This document shows, in pieces, positions 18,346 through 25,316 of a stretch of DNA of 64,000 nt; position 1 is the stretch's first letter; the number at the start of each line of letters is the position of its first letter. The notes below the pieces were generated by a model. It made no database searches and had not been told where the DNA came from. It was given only the letters and a program-made list of their open reading frames with translations. Both the position numbers and the translations under genes were made by a program. The stretch covers positions 1,235,589 through 1,299,588 of the forward strand of contig NZ_QPMJ01000001.1 in assembly GCF_003369835.1 (NCBI RefSeq), written 5' to 3'. Source of the stretch: Halorussus rarus (GTDB lineage: Archaea > Halobacteriota > Halobacteria > Halobacteriales > Haladaptataceae).

Positions 18346-18630
18346 TCAGACCGCGGTCTCGTAGGCGTCGCGGAACGAGGCGGTCTTGTCCCGGATGTCG
18401 CCGGCGGCGTCCTCCAGGGTGTCGAGGGGGTCGGCGCCGCCCTCGGTCTTGATCGTGAGCACCGGTTCGGTCTGGCCGCCGGACTGCTCGGGGTTCACGT
18501 CGTACGTCGCGGCCGCGACGGTCTCCTGCTCGAGCAGGGTGCCCTTCAGCACGTTCATGAAGGTGTGGTCCTCGCCGGCGATCTCGATGGAGAGTTCGTC
18601 CTCGGACTTCTCGATGACCCGTAGTTCCAT
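18346..18630 (-). CDS. rpoL: DNA-directed RNA polymerase subunit L (Rpo11)
   Basis: The 94-residue protein is the archaeal counterpart of Rpb11/AC19. It pairs with RpoD to form the alpha-like platform on which RNA polymerase assembles. [23 protein letters not shown] cut at its strands, followed by [13 protein letters not shown], is the family signature, with HTFMNVL as the key helix start. The C-terminal helix [21 protein letters not shown] makes the heterodimer interface. The ATG ending at 18630 gives the correct length. It is a single-gene unit here. Confidence 0.95.
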   Translation of the reverse strand: MELRVIEKSEDELSIEIAGEDHTFMNVLKGTLLEQETVAAATYDVNPEQSGGQTEPVLTIKTEGGADPLDTLEDAAGDIRDKTASFRDAYETAV

Positions 18631-18805
18631 ACCTCTCAGTTCTGGTTTCGTGCGTTTCAACATTACGGAACGGGGATTCGGCCGGCAGGCCGGGCGCGCG
18701 CGGCGAATCGCCGGCGCCGTCGTTCGGGTTGTATGTAGACTCACATGTAGACCCGTCCGAAGTGACCCCGAAGACCCGAAGTGCGTGACGGACGTTTCTG
18801 GGAAC

Positions 18806-19018
18806 ATGGGGGACGCCGAGGAGGCCGAGATGCCGCGGCAGGTGTACAGCGAGCTCGCGACGCTGCGTCAGATGGGGACCGACCTCTCGGACCCGCAGGA
18901 GGTCGTCGCGCGGCTCGACGCCTGCAACTTCCGGGCCGCGCTCGACTGGTTACTCGACAGCCCGGAGGCCTACGAACGGATAGTTCTGGACGAGACACAC
19001 GACGCCGGGAGCCCCTGA
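18806..19018 (+). CDS. Small UBA-like helical protein
   Basis: The ATG at 18806 gives 70 residues; an in-frame GTG at 18785 would add seven. The core has three predicted helices. The pattern includes [20 protein letters not shown] and then [18 protein letters not shown], closely following the UBA pattern of a Met-Gly turn after helix 1 and a final helix with Ala-x-x-Trp-Leu-Leu. UBA folds bind ubiquitin-like modifiers or nascent chains. Haloarchaea have SAMP ubiquitin-like proteins and a UBA-bearing NAC. No partner is encoded beside it, so the binding role is inference. Confidence 0.55.
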   Translation: MGDAEEAEMPRQVYSELATLRQMGTDLSDPQEVVARLDACNFRAALDWLLDSPEAYERIVLDETHDAGSP

Positions 19019-19064
19019 TTCCGGCGGGGACCGCCGATTGCGGCGGAGCGAGTTCTGCCACCCA

Positions 19065-19070
19065 TTTATA
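19065..19070 (+). promoter_or_regulatory. TATA element of the rhomboid gene
   Basis: TTTATA lies 26 nt (centre to start) upstream of the ATG at 19094, the spacing expected for a leaderless haloarchaeal transcript. This supports that ATG as the translation start. Confidence 0.5.
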
Positions 19071-19093
19071 ACGCGCTGGCCAAAGACACGAGT

Positions 19094-20740
19094 ATGGTCC
19101 AGTCGCCCGCGTGGTTGCCCGACCCAGTGCAGGTCGCCATCCCGCTCGCCGTGGTCGCGTCGCTCGCGCTGGCCCGGCGGCTCGACGGCCCCGACGCCCG
19201 GTGGGGCCGCCGGCTTCGGTCGCGGTTCCTGCTCGGGGTTCCGTGGGGCACGCTCGTCTCGGTTCTGGGCGTCCTGGCGGTGTACCTGTTCGTTCAACAG
19301 GGCTGGAACCACTGGCGCGGGCCGCTGACCGTCCCGTTCTCGTCGTGGTCGTACCTCTACCCGGTCGGGTGGCTGCTCGCGCCGTTCTCCCACACCGGGC
19401 CGGGCCACCTCGTCGGCAACCTGACCACGACCATCGCGGTGGCTCCGCTCGCGGAGTACTTCTTCGGACACTTCCCGACGCGACGCGGCGAGAACCCGTT
19501 CTTCTCGAAGACGTCGAACCCGTGGATCCGCGCGTTCGTCATCTTCCCGGCGGGCGTGGCGCTGGTCGGGCTGGGGACCAGCGTGTTCGCGTGGGGCCCC
19601 ATCATCGGCTTCTCGGGCGTCGCGTTCGCGTTCGTCGGCTTCGCGCTGGTGCGGTACCCGCTGCTGACCGTGGTCGCGGTCGCGGCCCAGGGCGGTATCC
19701 GGACCGCCTACCGCGCGCTGCGCGACCCCGTGGTCGTGGGCGAGGCCTCCCGGAGTTTCGGGCCGCCGTGGTGGTCCGGCATCGCGGTCCAGGGCCACGT
19801 GCTGGGCCTGCTGCTCGGCGTGCTGCTCGGGGTCGCGGTGCTCTACCGCCGTCGGCGGCGGGTCGGGGCGCTCCGGCTCTGGACCGGCACGGTCGTCCTC
19901 GGGTTCTCGATGACCCTCTGGGCGCTCTGGTGGTACCGCGGCGAGAGCGCCTACGTCCTCTACCGGGGTCTCGGCGTTCTCTTCGTCGTTGCGCTGGCGG
20001 CCGTGACCACCGTCGCGGCGACCGCCGACCGCCGGCCGCTGTTCGGCGACGTCTCCCGCCAGCAGGTCGGCCTGCTCGCGCTGCTGCTCCCGCTCGCGGT
20101 GATGGTCGGCGTGGCCATCCCGGTCAACCTCACCGCGGTCGACGACGGGAGCGCGCCCGGGCACGGTCCGAGCGTCGAGGTCCGGGGGTACAACGTCACC
20201 TACGCCGAGCACGTCCGGAACCAGAAGGTCTCGGCCATCGACGTCGAGATGTTCGGCGAGACCACCGACGTGACCACGAGCGGCGTCATCGTGGTCAACG
20301 ACGACCGCGAAATCTGGACCCAGGCGGTTCCGAAGGGCCGGCTGGCGTTCGCCGGTCGGACCGGGGTCAAGGTCGGCGGCGTCGGCTGGTCGGAGGTCGT
20401 CCGGGTCCGGCGGGCGGGCTGGTCGGTCGACGGCGGCGGTACGGCCTATCAGGTCTGGCTCCGGGGCCCGGACGCCGAGTCGTGGACACACGCGTTCGCC
20501 TCGGAGACGGCGGTCGCCGCGCCGACGCTCGCCAACCGCACGGTCGCCATGGTCCCGAACGAGGGCGCGTTCGCGCTCCACGTCGCCCGGAACAACTCGA
20601 CGGTCGCCTCCGCGCCGATTCCTCCGAAGGGCGAGTCGGTGACCCTCGACGGCATCCGGTTCGTGCGGAACGGGCCGCGGCTGTTCGCGACGTACGACGG
20701 GACCAGAATCCAGGTGGCGAGTCGCGAGACGTACAACTAG
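19094..20740 (+). CDS. Rhomboid-family intramembrane serine protease with large C-terminal ectodomain
   Basis: The protein has 548 residues. The first 340 contain the membrane helices. H105 and N109 sit in GHLVGN, which fits the oxyanion-site HxxxN. The nucleophile S174 is in GFSG (172-175), and the partner histidine is H235 in GHVLGLLLG. The dyad is therefore intact and intramembrane proteolysis is expected. After the last helix near residue 345 follows a soluble, beta-rich domain of about 190 residues with several N-glycosylation sequons, much larger than the tails of most prokaryotic rhomboids. The substrate is unknown. Confidence 0.85.
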   Translation: MVQSPAWLPDPVQVAIPLAVVASLALARRLDGPDARWGRRLRSRFLLGVPWGTLVSVLGVLAVYLFVQQGWNHWRGPLTVPFSSWSYLYPVGWLLAPFSHTGPGHLVGNLTTTIAVAPLAEYFFGHFPTRRGENPFFSKTSNPWIRAFVIFPAGVALVGLGTSVFAWGPIIGFSGVAFAFVGFALVRYPLLTVVAVAAQGGIRTAYRALRDPVVVGEASRSFGPPWWSGIAVQGHVLGLLLGVLLGVAVLYRRRRRVGALRLWTGTVVLGFSMTLWALWWYRGESAYVLYRGLGVLFVVALAAVTTVAATADRRPLFGDVSRQQVGLLALLLPLAVMVGVAIPVNLTAVDDGSAPGHGPSVEVRGYNVTYAEHVRNQKVSAIDVEMFGETTDVTTSGVIVVNDDREIWTQAVPKGRLAFAGRTGVKVGGVGWSEVVRVRRAGWSVDGGGTAYQVWLRGPDAESWTHAFASETAVAAPTLANRTVAMVPNEGAFALHVARNNSTVASAPIPPKGESVTLDGIRFVRNGPRLFATYDGTRIQVASRETYN

Positions 20741-20848
20741 CCGGGAGTCGTGGCGCGTCGCCGCATCACATCTCCCGGTCTACTCGAGCGATATCATCCC
20801 TGATTCGGGTCCTGACTTGCCACAGCATTGCGGTACTCCCGAGAATGG

Positions 20849-20992
20849 TCAGGTCACGCCCCACCCCGTGATTATCGTCCCGAGCATCACGAGCAACAGT
20901 CCGGCGTCGCCGAACTGACCTGCCGCGAACCCGCCGAGCAGCGTCACCTGGAGGCCGACCCCGACGAAGCGTATCCGCGTCTCCCCGTCCAT
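20849..20992 (-). CDS. Tiny membrane protein
   Basis: The ATG ending at 20992 gives 47 residues: a short polar start (MDGETRIRFVGVG), then hydrophobic segments around LQVTLLGGFAAG and LLLVMLGTIITGWG. A GTG at 21031 directly behind the methyltransferase stop would give 60 residues. This MDGETR-helix pattern is common among small haloarchaeal inner-membrane proteins of unknown role. It follows the METTL5-like gene on the same strand and is probably cotranscribed with it. Confidence 0.5.
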   Translation of the reverse strand: MDGETRIRFVGVGLQVTLLGGFAAGQFGDAGLLLVMLGTIITGWGVT

Positions 20993-21031
20993 GCTCGCCG
21001 ACACGAACGCGACGACGAAAGCCTTGCGCAC

Positions 21032-21697
21032 CTACGCCCACCGGATGCGGAACACCTCGGCGTCGACGACCTCGCGCTCGCTGGTCTGGTGGGCGAACTG
21101 CCGGGGGAGTTCGAGTTCGGCCCGGAACGCGTGGGTCACCTCGCCGCCCTCGTCGGCGGCGAACGCCTCCACGAACTCCCGGCTCCCCGCATTGTGAACC
21201 GAGTAGGAGACCGACGACACCGCGCGCGCCGTCGCCAGGAACGCGCGGTCGGCGTGCTCGTTGCCGGTCTGGGCGCCGAACGGCGGGTTCATCAGGACGG
21301 TCGCGTCGGCGCGCGCCGTCTGCCTGCCGACAGCCGCAGACTGCTCCGAGGAGAGACAGAGCGGCGCTCGCGTCGCGTCGGCCAGTATCCACTCGACCGG
21401 CGTCGCGGCCTCGGGCAGAACCGTCCGCTCGTTCTCTCGGGCCCGCGCGAGGGCCGCGGCGTCGCGGTCGAGCGCGACGACGCGCGCGGGACTCCGGCAG
21501 GCCGCGCCGAGCGCGAGCATTCCGGTGCCCGTGCCGAGGTCCGCGACCGTCTTCCCGGCGAGGTCGCCCTGCACGTCGGCGAGGTGGACGAGGTGGGCCG
21601 CGAGGTCCGCGGGCGTCGGGTACTGTTCGAGTTCGACCCGCGGGTCCCCGAAGCCCGTGACCCGAGAGAGGCGGCGCTCCAGCGCGGCCTTGTCCAT
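21032..21697 (-). CDS. METTL5-like N6-adenine methyltransferase
   Basis: The 221-residue protein is a class I SAM-dependent methyltransferase of the METTL5 family. Diagnostic segments are EQYPTP at 24-29, the SAM-binding DLGTGTG at 53-59, LDRD at 76-79 and the catalytic NPPFG at 137-141, which flips and methylates the N6 of adenine. In eukaryotes METTL5 with TRMT112 modifies one 18S rRNA adenine; by homology the target here is likely the equivalent 16S rRNA site. A C-terminal strand, SREVVDAEVFRIRW split by a turn, completes the fold. The protein is normal in length. Confidence 0.85.
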   Translation of the reverse strand: MDKAALERRLSRVTGFGDPRVELEQYPTPADLAAHLVHLADVQGDLAGKTVADLGTGTGMLALGAACRSPARVVALDRDAAALARARENERTVLPEAATPVEWILADATRAPLCLSSEQSAAVGRQTARADATVLMNPPFGAQTGNEHADRAFLATARAVSSVSYSVHNAGSREFVEAFAADEGGEVTHAFRAELELPRQFAHQTSEREVVDAEVFRIRWA

Positions 21698-21758
21698 GCG
21701 AGAGGAGAGGCGGTCGGAGAACGAGAGCGTTTGGATTCGAGTCAGAGGGAGGGCGTCG

Positions 21759-22160
21759 TCAGTTCTCGAGCGTGATGGGACCGGCGACGTCCAGCGCGAC
21801 CCCCTCGCGGCGGGCGCGCTCGGCGACCGCGGCCAGGGCGGGCCGGACCTTCGACTCGTCGCCGACGCTGTCGAACTCGACGGTCACCTTGCCGGCGCCG
21901 AGGAACGCCGCGGCCCGGACGTACTCCCGGACCCGGTCGGCCTCCTCCTGGGTGGCGAACGAGCAGTTCTCGCCGAAGCAGGCGTCGACGACGACGGTGG
22001 CGGGGACCAGGTCGTCGGCGTCGAGTTCGCGCTTGAGTTCCCGGAGATCGTCGGGCGCGGTGGAGGGGATGGCGTCGGCGTCGAGGCTGACCGGCGTGAG
22101 GTCCTCGACGCGACAGCGTTCGATGGCGGTGCGGACGTCGGCGGAACGGGTGGCGCTCAT
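21759..22160 (-). CDS. Conserved protein with CFGENC motif, function unknown
   Basis: The ATG ending at 22160 gives 133 residues. A second in-frame ATG at 22187 would add nine residues and lies just downstream of the transcript start predicted from a TATA element at 22215-22222, so it is a real alternative. The protein has an alpha/beta layout with VPATVVVDACFGENCSFATQ cut at its core: a strand ending in Cys-x4-Cys, then a helix REYVRAAAFLGAGKVTVEF. Cys pairs of this kind could bind metal or form a redox centre. I do not recognise the family. It sits upstream of the METTL5-like gene on the same strand, 61 bp away. Confidence 0.6.
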   Translation of the reverse strand: MSATRSADVRTAIERCRVEDLTPVSLDADAIPSTAPDDLRELKRELDADDLVPATVVVDACFGENCSFATQEEADRVREYVRAAAFLGAGKVTVEFDSVGDESKVRPALAAVAERARREGVALDVAGPITLEN

Positions 22161-22214
22161 CGTTACCACCACATACCCGTTACTCATACAAAAAGGTTTG
22201 TGAATGCTCAGTAG

Positions 22215-22222
22215 TAATATAA
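22215..22222 (-). promoter_or_regulatory. Probable TATA element for the CFGENC protein
   Basis: On the minus strand the bases read TTATATTA in an AT-rich island. A start some 26 nt downstream would fall near 22192, five bases before the ATG at 22187, which would fit a leaderless mRNA from that codon. Confidence 0.45.
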
Positions 22223-22284
22223 TCGGTGAAACGCCCGTTTCACCCACCTGAAGATACTTGCCGGAGACGGCGCAATCGGCGGGT

Positions 22285-23268
22285 ATGGACCGCCGCCGAC
22301 TGCTCGCCCTCCTCGGGAGCGCCGGTCTCGGAGGGTGTCTGGGCGCCGACGCGGGCGACCGGACGACCGGGACCACGACCCGGACCACCACGACGGAACA
22401 GCGGGCGACGAGCGCCGCGGACGGAACCGCGACCGGGACCGAACCCCCGGACGTCGGGGCGACCGACCCCCAGGGCGGTCCGCCGTTCGACGCGGACGTG
22501 CGACGTTACGTCTACGCGCCGGCGGCCGACGACCCCCCGCTCGCCATCGCGCCCGCCGAGCAGTCCGGGTCCCTCCCCCGCGCGGAGTTCTCGTTCACGC
22601 TGACCAACGGCACCGACGCGACTTTCAGCGTCAACTTCTACGCGTGGAGGCTCTGGAAGCGCGTGGACGGCGAGTGGTTCCACGTCGCCCCGCGGATGTG
22701 GCCGGAGCCGCTGATGATGCTCGGACCGGGCGACGCCCACACGTGGCGGCTCACCGCGGACAACGCCGACCTCGACCGACCGATACCCCGCGCGGAGGGG
22801 ACGGAGGAGGTCACCGTGGTCGGACTCGGGGCCGGAACCTACGCGTTCGGTACCGACGGGTGGTTCGAGGAGGACGGCTATCAGGACGCGGTGGGGCTCT
22901 CCGCCCGGGTCGACCTGTCGGGCGACCCGCTGGAGCTGACGCCGACGGGAATCGACTCGGTCGAGCGCGACGGGGACGAGGTGGTCGTCCGCGACGAACC
23001 GGACGACGAGTCCTACCTCGCGACCTACACCGTCACGCGCGTCGACGACCCGTCGACCGAGCCCCGCCGGATGATCGCCGAGCAGGTCGTCCGCGACACG
23101 CCGCTCCGGAACGCGCTGGCGCACTTCGAGTCGGGGGTCCGGCGGGTGGTGTACCGGGCCGAGACGACGACGTACCCACCGTTCGGCGTCAGAGAACCGC
23201 GGTACGTCAGCTACGACGGCGAGAATTTCAGAATCGAGACGGCGTGGGTGGGCGACCCGCCGGAGTGA
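22285..23268 (+). CDS. Tat-type lipoprotein, function unknown
   Basis: From the ATG of MDRRRLLALLGSAG the protein has 327 residues with a lipobox GLGGC (C18) and a long Thr-rich linker, so it is an exported, lipid-anchored surface protein. The folded part begins near residue 75 with an Ig-like strand set, AEFSFTLTNGTDATFSVNFY cut at its turns, which resembles intracellular-proteinase-inhibitor-type beta sandwiches. A second domain ends DGENFRIETAWV. No catalytic residues stand out. It faces dph2 tail to tail. Confidence 0.62.
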   Translation: MDRRRLLALLGSAGLGGCLGADAGDRTTGTTTRTTTTEQRATSAADGTATGTEPPDVGATDPQGGPPFDADVRRYVYAPAADDPPLAIAPAEQSGSLPRAEFSFTLTNGTDATFSVNFYAWRLWKRVDGEWFHVAPRMWPEPLMMLGPGDAHTWRLTADNADLDRPIPRAEGTEEVTVVGLGAGTYAFGTDGWFEEDGYQDAVGLSARVDLSGDPLELTPTGIDSVERDGDEVVVRDEPDDESYLATYTVTRVDDPSTEPRRMIAEQVVRDTPLRNALAHFESGVRRVVYRAETTTYPPFGVREPRYVSYDGENFRIETAWVGDPPE

Positions 23269-23285
23269 CCGCCGGGGCCGATCGA

Positions 23286-24335
23286 CTACCAGGTCCCGTG
23301 GAAGGTGTCGAACGAGAGCTCGTCCAGCGGCTTGTTGCCCACGGCGATCTCGTACTCGCCGGGCGTGAGCATCGGCTTGTGGAACTGCGGCCCGTCGTCG
23401 GTCGTGATGCGCGGGCAGCCGGTGTTGACGAACGCGTCCATGTCGAAGTTCCGGAGGCGGTCGGGGGTCACCTCGTCCATCGTGATGAGGTAGGCGTCGT
23501 CGTTGTCGTCGAGGATGTCCTGGGCCTGCTCCCAGCGGCCCTGACCGATCTTCGTGCAGAAGATGACGCCCCACTTCTCGGCGTCCATCGCCTTGTGGAC
23601 CGAGGCGTAGCGCTGCTTGAGGAACTTCTCGGTGTCGGCGACGGTGACGACGTTGTTGACGGGGTCGGCGATGACGACGTTCTTGTCGGGGTGCTCCATC
23701 GCCAACCCGAGCGGGTGGAACTTCCCGCCGCCGACGTACAGCACCTGGTCGGCGTCGATGTCGGCGCTGGCGTAGTTGCAGCCGAGCACCTGGCCCTCGT
23801 GGGTGAGTCGGTCGTCGCCCCGGCGGGTGTGGACCTCGTAGCCGCGCTCGCCGAGCCACGCCTTCATCTCCTCGAAGCGGTTCATGTGCTGGGCGGTCGT
23901 GACGAGGCCGACGTCGGGGTTCTCGGCGGGGTCGTCGAGCTCCGCCAGGGACTCCTCCATGATGGGAAAGACGTCGACGTTCGAGAAGAGGGGGACGTAG
24001 ATGACCTTATCCGTGTTCTTCATCGGCGAGTGGCCGAAGTGGACGAACACGTCGGTGCGCTTCATCAGGAAGGTGTCGAGGTCGCAGGCGCCGTAGCAGG
24101 GCTGGCCCGACAGCATCACGGTCACGTCGTCGGGGACCAGTTCCCGGATGTCGTCGGCGACCTTCGGCCCGCGGCGCTTCAGCCCCTCGGGGAACTGGAG
24201 CCCGACCTTGGTGGCGTCGCGCTCCTCGACCGCCTCGACGATGCGGTCGAGCTCGTAGTCCCACTCCCGGTCGTGCTTCAGCGCCATCCCGGTGTTTCGG
24301 AGGTCTCCCTCGCTGTACTCGGTGTCCTGGCTCAT
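23286..24335 (-). CDS. dph2: Diphthamide biosynthesis enzyme Dph2
   Basis: The 349-residue protein transfers the 3-amino-3-carboxypropyl group of SAM to the target histidine of elongation factor 2, the first step of diphthamide synthesis, using a radical-type 4Fe-4S cluster. The three cluster cysteines are visible: C84 in QPCYGACD, C186 in LGCNY and C307 in NTGCPR. The spacing is close to that known for the Pyrococcus enzyme. QFPEGLKRRGP and YVGGGKFHPLG are further family motifs. The ATG ending at 24335 is preferred. The gene is followed tail to tail by a lipoprotein. Confidence 0.93.
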   Translation of the reverse strand: MSQDTEYSEGDLRNTGMALKHDREWDYELDRIVEAVEERDATKVGLQFPEGLKRRGPKVADDIRELVPDDVTVMLSGQPCYGACDLDTFLMKRTDVFVHFGHSPMKNTDKVIYVPLFSNVDVFPIMEESLAELDDPAENPDVGLVTTAQHMNRFEEMKAWLGERGYEVHTRRGDDRLTHEGQVLGCNYASADIDADQVLYVGGGKFHPLGLAMEHPDKNVVIADPVNNVVTVADTEKFLKQRYASVHKAMDAEKWGVIFCTKIGQGRWEQAQDILDDNDDAYLITMDEVTPDRLRNFDMDAFVNTGCPRITTDDGPQFHKPMLTPGEYEIAVGNKPLDELSFDTFHGTW

Positions 24336-24506
24336 TGGAGTGGCTTTGTCGGTGAGGACGTTTAAGGGCGGTGTTCTGGGGTGGGTCGTGCGGATGTTCG
24401 CTGGAAAGCGGAACAGCCGACGCGCTGAAACAGACCAATCAGTCACCACCTGGCGGACGGAAAGGGCGAGCGCACTCCGGGAAGCACGGCGACGCAAGCA
24501 CTGGAG

Positions 24507-24526
24507 CGAGTGAGCGAAGCGAACGA
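24507..24526. repeat. 20-bp word repeated at 14378-14397
   Basis: This is the second exact copy of CGAGTGAGCGAAGCGAACGA. Both copies lie in spacers that also contain strong palindromes within about 120 bp. Confidence 0.6.
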
Positions 24527-24565
24527 TACGCCGGAAGTCGCAGCCCGCGCAGGAGCGAAGTCGTT

Positions 24566-24584
24566 CGAAAATCGAATATTTTCG
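24566..24584. repeat. AT-rich perfect hairpin
   Basis: CGAAAAT pairs with ATTTTCG around CGAAT. It is immediately followed by a GC-rich hairpin at 24590, giving a tandem stem-loop pair. Confidence 0.55.
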
Positions 24585-24589
24585 TGATC

Positions 24590-24612
24590 CCGAGAGAGCG
24601 ATGCTCTCTCGG
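24590..24612. repeat. Perfect 10-bp stem with 3-nt loop
   Basis: CCGAGAGAGC pairs with GCTCTCTCGG around GAT. It is the strongest hairpin in this spacer and has the same position in either strand's transcript. Its role is unknown; a repeat-element end or protein site is possible. Confidence 0.6.
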
Positions 24613-24774
24613 ACGACGACGAGCGGGAACGTCTTCCGTAACGCGCGAACGGAGCGCGCGAGGGCTTTCGAGGACTCGGTGCCCCGTTCGTTTCTGCTGC
24701 CACGGTTCACAACTTCTCTGCAATCGCGCGACCATCCGGCAGGTCTAAACCGTCCCAGTCCCAAACGTCGGCGC

Positions 24775-25176
24775 ATGAGCGTCGAAACCGACGTCGACGG
24801 CGAGGCGACCGAACTCTCCCACGTCGAAGAGCTCGCGGGCGAACTCGGCGAGGCCATCGCCGAGACGCCGGAGTACCGGCGGTTCGAGGAGACCAAGGCG
24901 GCCGTCGAGCAGGACGACGAGGCCCAGGAGAAGGTCAAGGAGTTCGAGCAGCTCCGCCAGGAGTTCATGCTCGCGCGACAGACCGGCGAGGCCACCCAGG
25001 AGGACGTCCAGAAGGTCCGGCAGGCCCAGCAGGAGCTCCACTCGATGCCGGTCATGGAGGAGTACCTCCAGGCCCAGGAGGCCCTCGAGACCAAGATGGA
25101 GACCATCAACAAGGCCATCTCCGACCCGCTGGCCGTCGACTTCGGCGACCAGGCGAGTGGCTGCTGCGAGGACTGA
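24775..25176 (+). CDS. YlbF/YmcA-family helical protein
   Basis: The 133-residue protein is entirely helical and charged. The pattern ELAGELGEAIAETPEYRRF, then an EQDDEAQEKVKEFEQLRQEF helix pair and a terminal helix LQAQEALETKMETINKAISD, is that of YlbF/YmcA proteins. In Bacillus these form a complex influencing RNase Y and competence; the archaeal role is unknown. The C-terminus is GCCED, a double cysteine that could be functional. The ATG at 24775 is chosen because the preceding AAAC-rich spacer looks like promoter DNA. Confidence 0.75.
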   Translation: MSVETDVDGEATELSHVEELAGELGEAIAETPEYRRFEETKAAVEQDDEAQEKVKEFEQLRQEFMLARQTGEATQEDVQKVRQAQQELHSMPVMEEYLQAQEALETKMETINKAISDPLAVDFGDQASGCCED

Positions 25177-25316
25177 CGCCGCCATCCCTTTTCTCGTTTC
25201 TCACGTCGTCGTAAGCCTGGGTTATCGAATGGGAACGGACCGTTAGGCGACTTCCCTACGAAATCTGGCAACGACGCCTAAGTCCCTACGAGTTGATTCT
25301 GTTCACGGTGGGAGAT

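Larger units (their letters stand above)
24336..24774. other. Intergenic spacer rich in inverted repeats
   Basis: No gene is supported in these 439 bases, which lie between the divergent dph2 and YlbF-like genes. Bases 24336-24375 probably carry the dph2 promoter. The remainder holds the 20-bp word shared with 14378-14397 and two perfect hairpins 5 bp apart. Open reading frames on both strands here look spurious. The block resembles a recurring haloarchaeal intergenic repeat. Confidence 0.5.

Noticed and set aside
20766-21392. 208-codon minus-strand frame overlapping the METTL5-like gene
   Set aside because: It is an alternative frame of the methyltransferase gene, rich in Arg and Gly, with no motif of its own.
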